Below are positions 29,345-38,191 of a stretch of DNA of 64,000 nucleotides, one piece after another. How positions within the stretch are numbered: the stretch's first letter is position 1; every line of letters begins with the position of its first letter. Origin of the DNA: Acetoanaerobium noterae (GTDB lineage: Bacteria > Bacillota > Clostridia > Peptostreptococcales > Filifactoraceae); contig NZ_FUYN01000007.1 in the NCBI RefSeq assembly GCF_900168025.1, positions 20,489-84,488 on the forward strand. The letters are read 5' to 3'. A program made the translations under genes and the position numbers. Under the pieces are notes generated by a model that saw only the letters and a program-made list of their open reading frames with translations, was not told the DNA's origin and made no database searches.

Positions 29345-32300
29345 ATGCCTCATATCAGAGTTAATATAGATGGGAGAGAAATAAAAACCTATCCTGGGCA
29401 CACAATTCTAGAGGTTGCTAAGCAAAATCAAATAGAAATCCCTACATTGTGCCACGATGAAAAAATTAAAAACTATGGTTCCTGTGGAATCTGTGTAGTA
29501 GAAGTTGAAGGAAATCCTAGACTTGTTCGTTCATGCTCTACTGAAATAGCTGACGGCATGGTAATCAGAACAAATACTCCTAGAATAGTAGAAAGTAGAA
29601 CTACTACTTTAGAGCTTTTACTTTCAGATCATACTGGAGACTGTAAAGCTCCATGTACTCATGGATGTCCTGGACATGTAGACGTACAAGGTTATGTTGG
29701 ACTTATAGCAAACAAGCAGTACGAAGAAGCAATCAAGCTTATCAAAAAAGAGCTGCCACTTCCTGCAAGTATAGGAAGAGTGTGTCCTCACCCATGCCAG
29801 ACTGCATGTAGAAGAGGCATAGTAGATGACTCTGTGTCTATAGCTTGGCTAAAATACTTTGCGGCTGATATAGATTTGGCTAAAGATGAGCCGTTTATGC
29901 CTGAAATCAAACCAGATACAGGTAAGTCTATCGCTATAATAGGCGGGGGACCAAGTGGTCTATCTGCTGCTTACTATCTTAGATCTCAAGGCCACAGCGT
30001 AACTATTTACGAAGCAATGCCTGAGTTTGGAGGTATGCTAAAATACGGTATCCCTCTATATCGTCTTCCAAAAGAAGTGCTATTATCAGAGATAGATATC
30101 ATAAGAAACATGGGAGTAGAGCTTAAGCCTAATGTTCGTATAGGTAAAGACGTGTCTCTTTCTTACTTAAGAGAAAAATATGATGCAGTTTATGTAGGTA
30201 TAGGTGCATGGACAAGTACAAAACTGGATTGTCCAGGTCAGGATTTAGATGGAGTTATAGGAGGAATTAAATTCCTTACGAACTTCGCAATAAACACACC
30301 TATCAAAACAGGAGATAGAATTGCAGTTATTGGCGGCGGAAATACAGCTATGGATGCTGCAAGAACTTCAATAAGATTAGGTGCTAAAGAAGTTTATGTA
30401 ATATATAGAAGAACCAAAGAGGATATGCCGGCAGTTGACGTTGAGATAGTAGAAGCTGAAGAAGAAGGTATCACATTCAAATTCCTTCTTAACCCAATAG
30501 AGTTCATCGGAGATGAAAATGGCAGAGTGAAGCAAATCAGACTTCAAAAGATGGAAGTAGTTGGAGGAGGAGCAGACGGACGTAAGAAAGTCGTTCCTGT
30601 AGAAGGCGAAGAAGAAATCCTAGATGTAGATTCAGTAATTATGTCCATTGGTCAAAGATTAAAAGGCGACGGCTTTGAAGAGCTGGAGCTGAATAAAGGT
30701 GGAAATATAGTAAGCGACCCTGAAACCTTCATGACTAACCTAGAGGGAGTATTTGCAGGTGGAGATGCTACTAATAAAGGAGCTGCTATTGCTATTCAGG
30801 CTATAGCTGATGGAAAATACGCAGCTAGAGTAATGGATTCATATTTAAAAGGAAACCTTATTCCTCACAAAGAACCGTTCTTTGTAAAAAGAGATGATAT
30901 AACAGCTGACAGCTTCCCAGAGGTAGTAAGACAAGGCAGAACTCATATGGGACATGAAGCACCTGAGCTTAGAAGAAATAACTTTGAAGAAGTGGTGCAT
31001 GGCTTTACTGAGCAAGAAGCTATAACTGAGGCTACTAGATGTCTAGAGTGCGGCTGCCACGATTACTTTGAATGTGATTTAATCCGTCATTCTCAGGAAT
31101 ACGATGTTAAGCCTGAAAGATTTGCGGGAGAAATGCACAAGCGTCTGGATGAAGACAACCATCCATTTATCAAGCGTGACCCTAACAAATGTATCCTTTG
31201 CGGACAGTGTGTTCGTATTTGTGATGAGGTAATGGATAACACAGCTCTTGGACTAGTAAGCAGAGGCTTTGACACTATAGTTAAGCCAGCTCTTGAAAAG
31301 AACTTAAGAGAAACTGATTGTATCTCTTGTGGACAGTGTATCAGCGTTTGTCCTACTGGTGCTCTAATGGAAAGAGTTCCTGTACACAAGCCAGTTCCTG
31401 TTAGAACAACTCATACAAATTCAGCATGCTCAGCGTGCTCAGTAGGCTGTAACCTAGATTTAGAAAGTAGAGGAAGCTTACTTCTTAGATCTCTTCCTAC
31501 TAGAGAAGAAAGTGTAAACAACGGACTGCTTTGTTCAAAAGGTCGTTTTGGATTTGCTTCTTATCTAGGCGAAGGAAGAATTACTAAGCCACTTATAAGA
31601 CAAAATGGTGAATTAGTAGAAACTACTTTTGAAGAAGCTATACTTTATGTAGCTAGAAGAGCTCAAAGTATATCACTACTATATGGAGCTAACTCTATGG
31701 GACTTAGCATCAGTGGAAGATATACAAATGAAGAAATTTTCATGGCTAAGAAATTCGCAAAAGAAATACTTGGAACTGAGCAAATATTCTCATTTGGAGC
31801 TAAAAGAAGTGGCTTAAAAGACAGCCTGCCATATGATGCATCTCCAAATCTAATAGAAGAGCTATCTAATACTAACTTTATCATGGCTATAGGTGGAGAT
31901 TTCGAAAGAGATTACACAATAGCGGCACTTAAGATTAAAGAAGCAGTAGGTAAAGGCGCTCACTTAATTCATGTAAATAATGCTAAAAATAAACTGGATG
32001 ATTGGGCTCAAAAGAGTATAATTACTGACAGTAGCTTTGAAATGTTAAAGCAAATTGCTAAGTACCTAGCTGACAACAGCCAAAATGCTATAAATGCACA
32101 GGGCATGGAAGAACTAAAAGCATATCTTGACAAGGTAGTAGTATCAGATGAGGCTACTGAGATTGCTTCTATGTACCTAAAAGCTAAGAAAGCTATGATA
32201 GTATACGACAGTGTTCATGTTACAGCTGATGCAGAAAGATTGATTTCTGCAATAGTAATGCTATCTGGACACATTGGTTCTGCAAGAGAAGGCTTTATAA

Positions 32301-32911
32301 AGCTTAGACCATATGCAAACAGCCAAGGTCTTGTGGATATGGGTATTAGTATTGACAGCGAAGCCAAGCTTGAACTTGTTAAAGACAATTCAATAAAAGG
32401 TCTTATGGTATTTGGGGAAAACATCAGTCCTGAGGAAGTTTCAGCAGTAGAGTTCCTTATGGTTCATGATACTCATATGACTGACCTAGCTAAAATAGCT
32501 GATGTGGTAATCCCTGCGGCTGTTATGGTGGAATCTGATGGAACTATAACTTCTGCAGAAAGAAGAATCCAAAGAGTATCAGCTGCTATAAAGCCAGCAA
32601 CTGGTTTATCAAACTGGGAAGTTCTAAAGAGACTTATGAATACCTATAGCACAAACTGCAAGTATGCTAGTGTAGACGAAATTACAAGAGACTTAAGTCT
32701 TGAAATTTCAGGATATCATGGATTACTAGAAAATCTTGATAAGCCTGTATTCTGGCCTATCAACGAATCACCTCAGCTATACAGTAGAGCAATGCTGGAA
32801 GCACAGGCTAAATACAGCTTGCCTCAATCAGAAATACTTTATGCTGAAAATGTAGAAACAAATTATCATAGAACTTTATTCAATGATTTTTTAGCTAATA
32901 AGAACCTATAA
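29345..32911 (+). CDS. GltD/NfnB-NuoG fusion oxidoreductase, Stn-like large subunit
   Basis: A very large fusion (1188 aa from this start). In order: a [2Fe-2S] NuoG-type ferredoxin (~5-80); a GltD/NfnB-like FAD and NAD(P)H domain (~110-560, with AIIGGGPSGLSAAYYLRSQG and AVIGGGNTAMDAARTS); 2[4Fe-4S] (~610-675); then a molybdopterin-oxidoreductase-like domain (~690-1090) with its CxxCxxxC iron-sulfur motif. No Cys or Sec stands at the molybdenum-ligand position, and the C-terminal dinucleotide-binding domain looks missing, so that domain resembles NuoG. AAAGGA supports ATG 29345; an ATG at 29324 overlaps the previous stop. The set resembles the Sporomusa-type Nfn transhydrogenase. Confidence 0.88.
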   Translation: MPHIRVNIDGREIKTYPGHTILEVAKQNQIEIPTLCHDEKIKNYGSCGICVVEVEGNPRLVRSCSTEIADGMVIRTNTPRIVESRTTTLELLLSDHTGDCKAPCTHGCPGHVDVQGYVGLIANKQYEEAIKLIKKELPLPASIGRVCPHPCQTACRRGIVDDSVSIAWLKYFAADIDLAKDEPFMPEIKPDTGKSIAIIGGGPSGLSAAYYLRSQGHSVTIYEAMPEFGGMLKYGIPLYRLPKEVLLSEIDIIRNMGVELKPNVRIGKDVSLSYLREKYDAVYVGIGAWTSTKLDCPGQDLDGVIGGIKFLTNFAINTPIKTGDRIAVIGGGNTAMDAARTSIRLGAKEVYVIYRRTKEDMPAVDVEIVEAEEEGITFKFLLNPIEFIGDENGRVKQIRLQKMEVVGGGADGRKKVVPVEGEEEILDVDSVIMSIGQRLKGDGFEELELNKGGNIVSDPETFMTNLEGVFAGGDATNKGAAIAIQAIADGKYAARVMDSYLKGNLIPHKEPFFVKRDDITADSFPEVVRQGRTHMGHEAPELRRNNFEEVVHGFTEQEAITEATRCLECGCHDYFECDLIRHSQEYDVKPERFAGEMHKRLDEDNHPFIKRDPNKCILCGQCVRICDEVMDNTALGLVSRGFDTIVKPALEKNLRETDCISCGQCISVCPTGALMERVPVHKPVPVRTTHTNSACSACSVGCNLDLESRGSLLLRSLPTREESVNNGLLCSKGRFGFASYLGEGRITKPLIRQNGELVETTFEEAILYVARRAQSISLLYGANSMGLSISGRYTNEEIFMAKKFAKEILGTEQIFSFGAKRSGLKDSLPYDASPNLIEELSNTNFIMAIGGDFERDYTIAALKIKEAVGKGAHLIHVNNAKNKLDDWAQKSIITDSSFEMLKQIAKYLADNSQNAINAQGMEELKAYLDKVVVSDEATEIASMYLKAKKAMIVYDSVHVTADAERLISAIVMLSGHIGSAREGFIKLRPYANSQGLVDMGISIDSEAKLELVKDNSIKGLMVFGENISPEEVSAVEFLMVHDTHMTDLAKIADVVIPAAVMVESDGTITSAERRIQRVSAAIKPATGLSNWEVLKRLMNTYSTNCKYASVDEITRDLSLEISGYHGLLENLDKPVFWPINESPQLYSRAMLEAQAKYSLPQSEILYAENVETNYHRTLFNDFLANKNL

Positions 32912-32964
32912 AATAAGAACTTCCATATAAACAACAAGATTAAGACCGAATTTCTATATAAATG

Positions 32965-33002
32965 AAAAAAAGGAGCCTGTTTAAAAAACAGCTCCTTTTT
33001 TT
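32965..33002 (+). terminator. Terminator of the NuoEF/GltD operon
   Basis: An AGGAGC..TGTTT / AACAGCTCCT stem followed by seven T residues, 53 bases after the operon's last stop. Confidence 0.88.
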
Positions 33003-33056
33003 ACAAAAATTTCTTATAGGATATTTATTCTAAAATTACTATGTATTTACAATAAA

Positions 33057-33083
33057 AAAGCACAGGCAATTCGCCTGTGCTTT
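33057..33083 (-). terminator. Terminator of gdhA (minus strand)
   Basis: AAAGCACAGGC / GCCTGTGCTTT stem with a 5-base loop. On the minus strand the stem is followed by a T-run, 36 bases beyond the gdhA stop. Confidence 0.88.
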
Positions 33084-33118
33084 AGAAATTCAATTATGAA
33101 TTAATTATTAATTAATTA

Positions 33119-34465
33119 TTAATAATCTCCTTGTTGTACCATAGCATCTGCTACTTTAACAAAACCAGCGATGTTAGCTCCAGCAACAAGATTATATCCG
33201 AATCCAAACTCTTCAGCTGCTGTAGCTGCGTTGTTATGGATGTTAATCATGATTTGATGTAATTTAGCGTCAACTTCTTCTGCAGTCCAGCTATATCTCA
33301 TTGAGTTTTGAGACATTTCTAGAGCTGAAGTAGCAACTCCACCAGCGTTAGCCGCTTTAGCAGGTCCGATAAGAACTCCTTTTTCTTGTAGGAAAGTAAG
33401 AGCCTCGTTAGTAGTAGGCATGTTAGCACCTTCAACTAGGAATTTGATTCCGTTGTCAACGATTAGTTTAGCATGCTCTAAGTGAATATCATTTTGAGTT
33501 GCACAAGGCATGATGATATCAACTTTTTGTCCCCAAGGTTTTTGTCCTGGGAAGAACTCAGCGCCAAACTTGTCAGCGTAATCTTGAACTTTATCTCTAC
33601 CAGAGTTTCTCATTTCTACCATGAAATTGATTTTCTCATCAGTAGTAACACCATCTTTATCGTAGATGTATCCATCTGGACCAGAAAGAGTAACAACTTT
33701 TCCGCCTAGATCTCTAACTTTGATACATGCTCCCCAAGCAACGTTTCCGAAACCTGAAACAGCAACAGTTTTTCCTTCGAAGTTCATTCCTTCGTGCTTT
33801 AACATTTCGTTAGCGAAGTAAGTAACTCCAAATCCTGTAGCTTCTGGTCTGATTAGAGAACCACCGTAAGATAAGCCTTTTCCAGTAAGAACGCCGTTTT
33901 CGAAAGCTCCACGGATTCTTCTGTATTGTCCGTACATGTATCCAACTTCTCTTCCACCAACTCCGATGTCTCCAGCTGGAACGTCTACATCTGGTCCGAT
34001 GTGTCTGTATAGCTCAGTCATGAAGCTTTGGCAGAAACGCATAATTTCAGCATCTGATTTTCCTCTTGGGTCGAAGTCAGCTCCACCTTTTCCTCCACCT
34101 ATTGGAAGTCCAGTAAGTGAGTTCTTGAAGATTTGCTCGAAACCAAGGAATTTAATGATTCCTATGTAAACAGTGTGATGGAAACGGATTCCACCTTTGT
34201 AAGGTCCGATAGCTCCGTTAAATTGTACTCTGTAACCTCTGTTAACTTGAATAGTTCCATTGTCATCTACCCAAGGTACTCTGAACATGATTTGTCTTTC
34301 AGGCTCAGCCATTCTCTCAAGAATATTAGCTTTAACCCACTCAGGTCTTTTTGCAAGTACTGGCTCAAGAGAAACAAAAACCTCTTCTACTGCTTGTAGG
34401 AATTCAGGTTCATGTGCGTTTCTAGCTTTAACCTTTTCGAAAACATCATTAATATACTGTTTCAT
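33119..34465 (-). CDS. gdhA: NADP-type glutamate dehydrogenase
   Basis: Hexameric glutamate dehydrogenase (448 aa, the normal length of the GdhA family). It interconverts glutamate with 2-oxoglutarate plus ammonium. The substrate-binding GGGKGGADFDPRGKSD with the catalytic lysines, the PAGDIGVGGREVGYMYGQYRR motif and the Rossmann VSGFGNVAWG are present. The frame is open further upstream, but GGAGGAGAG sits right before the ATG at 34465 and the family begins at this point, so the 33 upstream residues are excluded. It is divergent from ferredoxin. Confidence 0.97.
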   Translation of the reverse strand: MKQYINDVFEKVKARNAHEPEFLQAVEEVFVSLEPVLAKRPEWVKANILERMAEPERQIMFRVPWVDDNGTIQVNRGYRVQFNGAIGPYKGGIRFHHTVYIGIIKFLGFEQIFKNSLTGLPIGGGKGGADFDPRGKSDAEIMRFCQSFMTELYRHIGPDVDVPAGDIGVGGREVGYMYGQYRRIRGAFENGVLTGKGLSYGGSLIRPEATGFGVTYFANEMLKHEGMNFEGKTVAVSGFGNVAWGACIKVRDLGGKVVTLSGPDGYIYDKDGVTTDEKINFMVEMRNSGRDKVQDYADKFGAEFFPGQKPWGQKVDIIMPCATQNDIHLEHAKLIVDNGIKFLVEGANMPTTNEALTFLQEKGVLIGPAKAANAGGVATSALEMSQNSMRYSWTAEEVDAKLHQIMINIHNNAATAAEEFGFGYNLVAGANIAGFVKVADAMVQQGDY

Positions 34466-34575
34466 TCCGATCTCTCCTCCATTTATTAAAGTATTATCAT
34501 AAAGATAAATTTTTAAAGAGTGACACTTATAGCCACAAGAAGTTAATATATAACGTTTTCCCACTCTTGACTTAG

Positions 34576-34604
34576 ATTATAACATATAGGATATGTATTT
34601 GTAA
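34576..34604 (-). promoter_or_regulatory. Sigma-A promoter for gdhA
   Basis: On the minus strand: TTACAA (34604-34599), a 17-base spacer and TATAAT (34581-34576). This gives a leader of about 100 bases before the gdhA start. Confidence 0.8.
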
Positions 34605-34935
34605 CAGCTTTTTAAAAGAATTTCTTCACCATATTGGGTTTGTGAATAAAGAAATTGCAGACTATTCAGTTAGTTAAATATTCAAAATATACAGCTGAAT
34701 TAGATAAACATACTTTACTTAAATGTATGACACTTTCAGATTGAATATGAGTCATATAAAAACATAGATATGTATAAAAATTATACGTTATTGCAAGTTT
34801 TATAAATTTTTCCTTCACTAATCCTATAAATTTAATATGGATTTAATTAATTTATTTCAAAACATAGTCGCACAATTGAAACTTTTTATCGATAATCGTC
34901 ACTCAAATGAGAAAAATTATCGCTAGAATACAGTA
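34605..34935. other. AT-rich spacer between divergent gdhA and ferredoxin promoters
   Basis: About 330 bases of very AT-rich sequence between two good promoters. I see no gene, riboswitch or strong hairpin in it. Confidence 0.5.
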
Positions 34936-34964
34936 TTTACAGACATTATAAGGCATGATATAAT
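34936..34964 (+). promoter_or_regulatory. Sigma-A promoter for ferredoxin
   Basis: TTTACA (34936-34941), a 17-base spacer and TATAAT (34959-34964), about 46 bases before the ferredoxin start. Confidence 0.85.
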
Positions 34965-35010
34965 CAACCTAAGTTAATTATTCTAGAGAAAATTGAAGGA
35001 GGAATTTAAT

Positions 35011-35181
35011 ATGGCATACGTAATAAATGATTCTTGTATCAGCTGTGGAGCTTGCGAGCCAGAGTGCCCAGTAAACGCAATTACTGCAGGAGATGACAAA
35101 TATGTTATCGATGCAGCTACATGTATCGACTGTGGAGCATGTGCAGGTGTTTGTCCAGTTGACGCTCCTCAACCAGAGTAA
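35011..35181 (+). CDS. 2[4Fe-4S] clostridial-type ferredoxin
   Basis: Small electron carrier (56 aa) with two CxxCxxCxxxCP motifs: CISCGACEPECP and CIDCGACAGVCP. This is the canonical low-potential clostridial ferredoxin used by pyruvate:ferredoxin oxidoreductase, hydrogenases and bifurcating enzymes. The frame begins earlier (34993), but AAGGAGGAA precedes the ATG at 35011 and the standard N-terminus MAYVI begins there. With its own strong promoter and terminator it is probably highly expressed. Confidence 0.97.
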   Translation: MAYVINDSCISCGACEPECPVNAITAGDDKYVIDAATCIDCGACAGVCPVDAPQPE

Positions 35182-35192
35182 TATTGTTACAT

Positions 35193-35220
35193 AACGAGGT
35201 CTTAGACCTCGTTTTTTTTT
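35193..35220 (+). terminator. Rho-independent terminator after ferredoxin
   Basis: An ACGAGGTC / GACCTCGT stem with a short loop, followed by nine T residues. It is a very strong terminator. Confidence 0.93.
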
Positions 35221-35282
35221 GTTTATTTTTATTCATAATGGGGTAAGTAAAGGTTAGATGAATAATAATGAGGTGATATGAA

Positions 35283-36023
35283 ATGACTCATGTGTATGAC
35301 GTGCTAACTGAACATCGCTCAATAAGGAAATACAAACAAGACCCTGTAGATGAAAAGCATCTTGAGATGATTTTAAGAGCAGCTCAAGCAGCTCCTTCAT
35401 CTGTAAATGGTCAGCAGTGGAGTATTATTTTAGTAAAGGACCAAGAAAAAAAGGATAAATTAGCCTCGCTTACAGGAGACCAAAGCTGGGTAGCAGAAGC
35501 GCCTGTGTTTTTAGTTTTTGTGGCTGATTATAATAGGGCTAAATTGGCAGCGAAGAAAAATGATAATGAATTGAAAATCACAGAGTCAGTTGAATCCATT
35601 ATGGTAGCCTCTGTAGACGTAGGACTAGCCGCAGGAAATGCAATAGCAGTAGCTGAATCCTTAGGATATGGAATAGTTCCTATAGGAGGAGTAAGAAGAG
35701 AGCCTGAAGAAGTCATAGAATTGCTTGAGCTTCCTCAGTATGTTTATCCTATAGTTGGACTGTGCATAGGAATTCCAGAAAGCAAAGAAGAAAAGAAGCC
35801 TAGACTTCCTCTTCAAGCAGTGGTTCATAACGAAGCCTATAATAAAGACCAGATGATAGACATTGATGTATATGACGATATAATCCATAATTATTTACTT
35901 GAACGCTCAGCAGGAAAAAAAGACACCAACTGGAGTAAACAGCTATCGGATTTATATAGTAGGGTTTATTATCCTAAGGTGTATCCTTCACTTAAAAAGC
36001 AAGGATTTGATAATGACAAATAA
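35283..36023 (+). CDS. Nitroreductase family NAD(P)H-dependent FMN oxidoreductase (NfsA-like)
   Basis: FMN-dependent oxidoreductase (246 aa) of the NfsA/FRP group. It begins YDVLTEHRSIRKYKQDPVDE, with the FMN-contacting RSIR motif, then AAQAAPSSVNGQQW and the C-terminal FRP-type extension ending SDLYSRVYYPKVYPSLKKQGF. The natural substrate is unknown (quinones, nitro compounds or free flavin). GAGGTG precedes the ATG. It is a single gene with its own terminator. Confidence 0.9.
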   Translation: MTHVYDVLTEHRSIRKYKQDPVDEKHLEMILRAAQAAPSSVNGQQWSIILVKDQEKKDKLASLTGDQSWVAEAPVFLVFVADYNRAKLAAKKNDNELKITESVESIMVASVDVGLAAGNAIAVAESLGYGIVPIGGVRREPEEVIELLELPQYVYPIVGLCIGIPESKEEKKPRLPLQAVVHNEAYNKDQMIDIDVYDDIIHNYLLERSAGKKDTNWSKQLSDLYSRVYYPKVYPSLKKQGFDNDK

Positions 36024-36035
36024 CTAGGTTTAATT

Positions 36036-36067
36036 CTCCCCCATTCATAAGAACTGGGGGAGTTTTT
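36036..36067 (+). terminator. Rho-independent terminator after nitroreductase
   Basis: CTCCCCCA / TGGGGGAG stem with an 11-base loop, followed by five T residues. Confidence 0.92.
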
Positions 36068-36174
36068 CTTTGGATTTATATATGAATTACTTTACAAAAT
36101 TGGTATAATAAAATGTTAGTGTATAAATTGAAATAGGAACTTTAAATAAATTTGTTTGAGTAGGAGTTTATGTT

Positions 36175-38085
36175 ATGAATTTGTTATCAACGGAAAGTCT
36201 CTCTAAGGCATATGGAGAAAAGAAATTATTTGATAAAGTAGCCTTTGGCATAGATGACAGCGATAAGATAGGTCTTATCGGGATTAATGGGACAGGAAAG
36301 ACAAGCTTTTTGAAAGTAATTGCAGGTATAGATGAAGCTGATGCAGGAAGCTTTATAAAATCTAGCAATTTAAAAATAGAATATCTAGCTCAAAATCCTG
36401 ATTTTGATTTTGAGATTACTGTTTTAGAGCAAGTATTTGAAGGAAGCTCGCCTCTTATGGTGCTACTAAGAGAATATGAAAATGTAAGCTCGAGCCTTGA
36501 AAAAAATCCAAGTGATACGAAGCTTCAAATGAGGCTTATGGAGCTAAATGCAAAGATGGATTTGAATGAAGCTTGGCAGATAGAGCGTGAAGCAAAAACA
36601 GTACTTATGAAGCTTGGTATTATGGAATTTGATAAAAAAATAGGAGAGCTTTCTGGTGGACAAAGAAAGAGAGTTGCAATGGCTGGTGCACTTATTAGGC
36701 CTTGTGACTTACTGATACTGGACGAGCCTACTAACCATATAGACAATGAAACCATAACCTATCTAGAAGACTATCTTTCAAACAGAAAAGGTGCACTTTT
36801 AATGGTTACCCATGATAGATATTTCCTAGATAGAGTAGTAAACAAAATATGGGAGCTAGATGAAGGCAAGCTATATGCTTATCAAGGAGCCTATACTAAG
36901 TTTCTGGAGCTAAAAGCTCAAAGAGAAGCTGATGACAAGCGTATCCAAGAAAAAAAGCAAAGCCTGTATAAAAGCGAGCTTGCTTGGATGAGAAAAGGTG
37001 TAGAGGCAAGACGTACCAAGCAAAAAGCTAGAAAAGACAGATTTAAGATACTTGAAACTGAAATAGACAAATCATCTGATGAAAAGCTAGATATATCTGT
37101 GGCAGGAAAAAGACTAGGCAGAAAAATAATTGAGATAAATGATATATCAAAATCCTTTGGAGACAAGGTAGTATTAAAAAACTTTACTTACACAGTGCTA
37201 AAAGGTGACAGAATAGGAATAGTAGGAAACAATGGAGAGGGGAAATCTTCGTTACTAAACGCAATAGCTAAAAAGCTAGACCTAGATAGTGGAACTATAG
37301 AAATCGGAGAGACTATAAAGATAGGTTACTATTCTCAGGAAAATATAGATATGGACACTAGTCTTAGAGTTATAGAATATATAAAAAACAAAGCCGAATA
37401 TATAGAAACCTCTGATGGAACGAAGATTACTGCGGCTATGATGCTTGAAAAATTTCTATTTACTGGAGATATGCAGTGGTCGTTTATTTCTAAGCTCTCA
37501 GGAGGAGAAAGAAGAAGGCTGTATTTATTGTCAGTGCTGATGGAAGGTCCAAATGTACTTTTATTGGATGAGCCTACAAATGACCTTGATATTCAGACAC
37601 TAGCTATACTAGAGGATTATATTGACGAGTTTAATGGACCAGTAATCACTGTTTCGCATGATAGATATTTCCTAGATAAAATAGCAGATAAAATTTTTGC
37701 TTTTGAAGGTGATGGTAATATAGAGATATCTTTTGGTGACTACACTGATTACAGTGAGAAGAAAAAACAGACTATAGAGGATACAGCATCTGAGACTGTT
37801 AAATCCTCACTTAAGGATAAAGATAAAAGCAGTGAAGCTAAGCCGAAAGCAAAAACTAAGTTTAGCTATAAAGAACAGCAGGAATTTGACACTATAGATG
37901 AGAAGATAGAGCAGACTGAAACCAAACTTGCTCAGATAAAAATAGATATGGAAAAAAATGCAGCTGATTTTGTCAAGCTAGCAGAGCTTACAAAGGAAGA
38001 AGAACGATTAAATTCATCACTAGAAGAGCTGATGGAAAGATGGGCATATCTTAATGAACTAGCTGAAGAACTAGGAATTTTATAA
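36175..38085 (+). CDS. ABC-F family ATPase (Uup-like)
   Basis: Second twin-ATPase ABC-F protein (636 aa). Walker A motifs are GINGTGKTS (~39-47) and GNNGEGKSS (~350-358). The LSGGQRKRVAMAGALIRP and LSGGERRRLYLLS signatures and LDEPTNHID and LDEPTNDLD Walker B motifs are present. The C-terminal charged coiled coil (~545-630) resembles the Uup DNA/ribosome-binding tail. The interdomain linker sequence WMRKGVEARRTKQKARKDR is typical of the Uup branch. Start ATG 36175 is preceded by AGGAG. Confidence 0.92.
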   Translation: MNLLSTESLSKAYGEKKLFDKVAFGIDDSDKIGLIGINGTGKTSFLKVIAGIDEADAGSFIKSSNLKIEYLAQNPDFDFEITVLEQVFEGSSPLMVLLREYENVSSSLEKNPSDTKLQMRLMELNAKMDLNEAWQIEREAKTVLMKLGIMEFDKKIGELSGGQRKRVAMAGALIRPCDLLILDEPTNHIDNETITYLEDYLSNRKGALLMVTHDRYFLDRVVNKIWELDEGKLYAYQGAYTKFLELKAQREADDKRIQEKKQSLYKSELAWMRKGVEARRTKQKARKDRFKILETEIDKSSDEKLDISVAGKRLGRKIIEINDISKSFGDKVVLKNFTYTVLKGDRIGIVGNNGEGKSSLLNAIAKKLDLDSGTIEIGETIKIGYYSQENIDMDTSLRVIEYIKNKAEYIETSDGTKITAAMMLEKFLFTGDMQWSFISKLSGGERRRLYLLSVLMEGPNVLLLDEPTNDLDIQTLAILEDYIDEFNGPVITVSHDRYFLDKIADKIFAFEGDGNIEISFGDYTDYSEKKKQTIEDTASETVKSSLKDKDKSSEAKPKAKTKFSYKEQQEFDTIDEKIEQTETKLAQIKIDMEKNAADFVKLAELTKEEERLNSSLEELMERWAYLNELAEELGIL

Positions 38086-38191
38086 ATTCATATAATTTGA
38101 ACAATTCATAAAAATAATATTGTATGTATAAATTATTTAAAGTAATATAGTTTTAAAGCTTATAAATAAGATGTTTCTAGGAGGAGATATT

